Below, piece after piece: positions 63,620 through 64,000 of a stretch of DNA of 64,000 nt. This stretch comes from Mannheimia varigena. GTDB taxonomy: Bacteria; Pseudomonadota; Gammaproteobacteria; Enterobacterales; Pasteurellaceae. The position numbers and the translations under genes are program-made. The stretch covers positions 434,001-498,000 of the forward strand of contig NZ_CP016226.1 of assembly GCF_013377235.1 (NCBI RefSeq). The letters run 5' to 3'. The notes under the pieces were generated by a model that had not been told where the DNA came from, did not search any database, and saw nothing but the letters and a program-made list of their open reading frames with translations. The number at the start of each line of letters is the position of its first letter. The stretch's first letter is position 1.

Positions 63620-64000
63620 TTACAATTTATCAACGAGCTCGACAGCATAACCGATATAGGTTGCCGGAGCCATCTCTTTTAAGCGAGCTTTTTCGTGCTC
63701 TGGAATGTCGAGCTTCTCGATAAACTCACGCATTGCGGCTTCATCTACTCGTTTGCCACGCGTTAATTCTTTCAATTTTTCGTACGGTTTTTCGATACCG
63801 TAACGACGCATCACCGTTTGAATTGGCTCAGCAAGCACTTCCCAGTTTTGGTTGAGTTCATCACGTAAATGCTGCTCGTTCACCTCTAATTTGCTAATGC
63901 CTTTCAAGGTTGAGGTATAAGCAATTAACGCATAGCCTAAACCTACGCCTAAATTACGCAATACAGTGGAGTCTGTTAGATCACGCTGCCAACGGGAAAT
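63620..64000 (-). CDS. purB: PurB, adenylosuccinate lyase (C-terminal 126 residues, partial)
   Basis: The gene enters from beyond the right end. The visible part begins in frame with ISRWQRDLTDSTVLRNLGVG, the family helix, and continues through NQNWEVLAEPIQTVMRRYG and the C-terminal domain to VELVDKL and stop. It acts twice in purine synthesis, splitting SAICAR and adenylosuccinate. An apparent internal start at TTG (63961) is not real. Confidence 0.94.
   Translation of the reverse strand: MSRWQRDLTDSTVLRNLGVGLGYALIAYTSTLKGISKLEVNEQHLRDELNQNWEVLAEPIQTVMRRYGIEKPYEKLKELTRGKRVDEAAMREFIEKLDIPEHEKARLKEMAPATYIGYAVELVDKL

Overview
The window is a continuous piece of a Pasteurellaceae chromosome. 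Three things point there: dozens of copies of the DNA-uptake word ACAAGCGGT, often in facing pairs that form terminators; low-GC coding sequence throughout; and family-typical gene sets (short TyrR, ZevAB, ydfG-trpB-trpA, glpR-ubiA, mtgA behind trpR). The ACAAGCGGT spelling is the Actinobacillus pleuropneumoniae/Mannheimia/Bibersteinia dialect rather than the Haemophilus AAGTGCGGT one. I cannot name the species from sequence alone. No tRNA, rRNA, prophage or insertion sequence is visible, and almost all genes are core housekeeping genes.

Layout. 0.1-9.2 kb: tyrR, gmhA, an rdgB-ybjQ-ycgN operon, a GNAT acetyltransferase, a ybhA-narQ pair, a BamE/OmpA-type lipoprotein and recJ. 9.4-10.6 kb: a surface-lipoprotein gene carrying 22 tandem hexapeptide repeats, placed between dsbC and recJ. 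10.7-13.9 kb: dsbC, mepM and a znuC without znuB. 14-20.5 kb: sucA-sucB and sucC-sucD, separated by a hairpin-rich repeat element. 20.5-29.6 kb: an alanine symporter, the ZevAB zinc system, RNase P RNA, rplY, malic enzyme behind a CRP site, nfsA-rimK, trpR-mtgA and lolA. 29.7-32.6 kb: polA. 32.7-45.1 kb: a complete-looking sulfate block, with sbp-cysT-cysW-cysA on the minus strand and cysG then cysH-cysD-cysN-cysJ-cysI on the plus strand. 45-50 kb: ydgA and ydfG-trpB-trpA. 50-53.7 kb: a NhaC-type transporter under a lysine riboswitch, hns, purU and sanA. 54-64 kb: metX, lysS, rng, an 11-repeat CRISPR array, gyrB, ubiA, glpR and the 3' end of purB.

How parts work together. The cys block imports sulfate, activates it with CysDN, reduces it with an iron-sulfur-type CysH and CysJI, and makes siroheme for CysI with CysG. 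There is no APS kinase gene (cysC) and CysH has the four cluster cysteines of APS reductases, so the route probably goes directly from APS to sulfite. However, cysN carries a one-base frameshift that would block sulfate activation in this isolate unless it is a sequence error. TrpR is encoded here, and a palindrome matching the outer arms of the trp operator overlaps the promoter of ydfG-trpB-trpA. Two MetJ boxes precede metX, and the lysine riboswitch suggests its NhaC-family gene is a lysine transporter.

Most worth a second look: the CRISPR array with no cas genes beside it, the repeat-bearing lipoprotein inserted at dsbC/recJ, the cysN frameshift, the APS-type CysH without cysC, and the zinc ATPase gene that has lost its permease partner.
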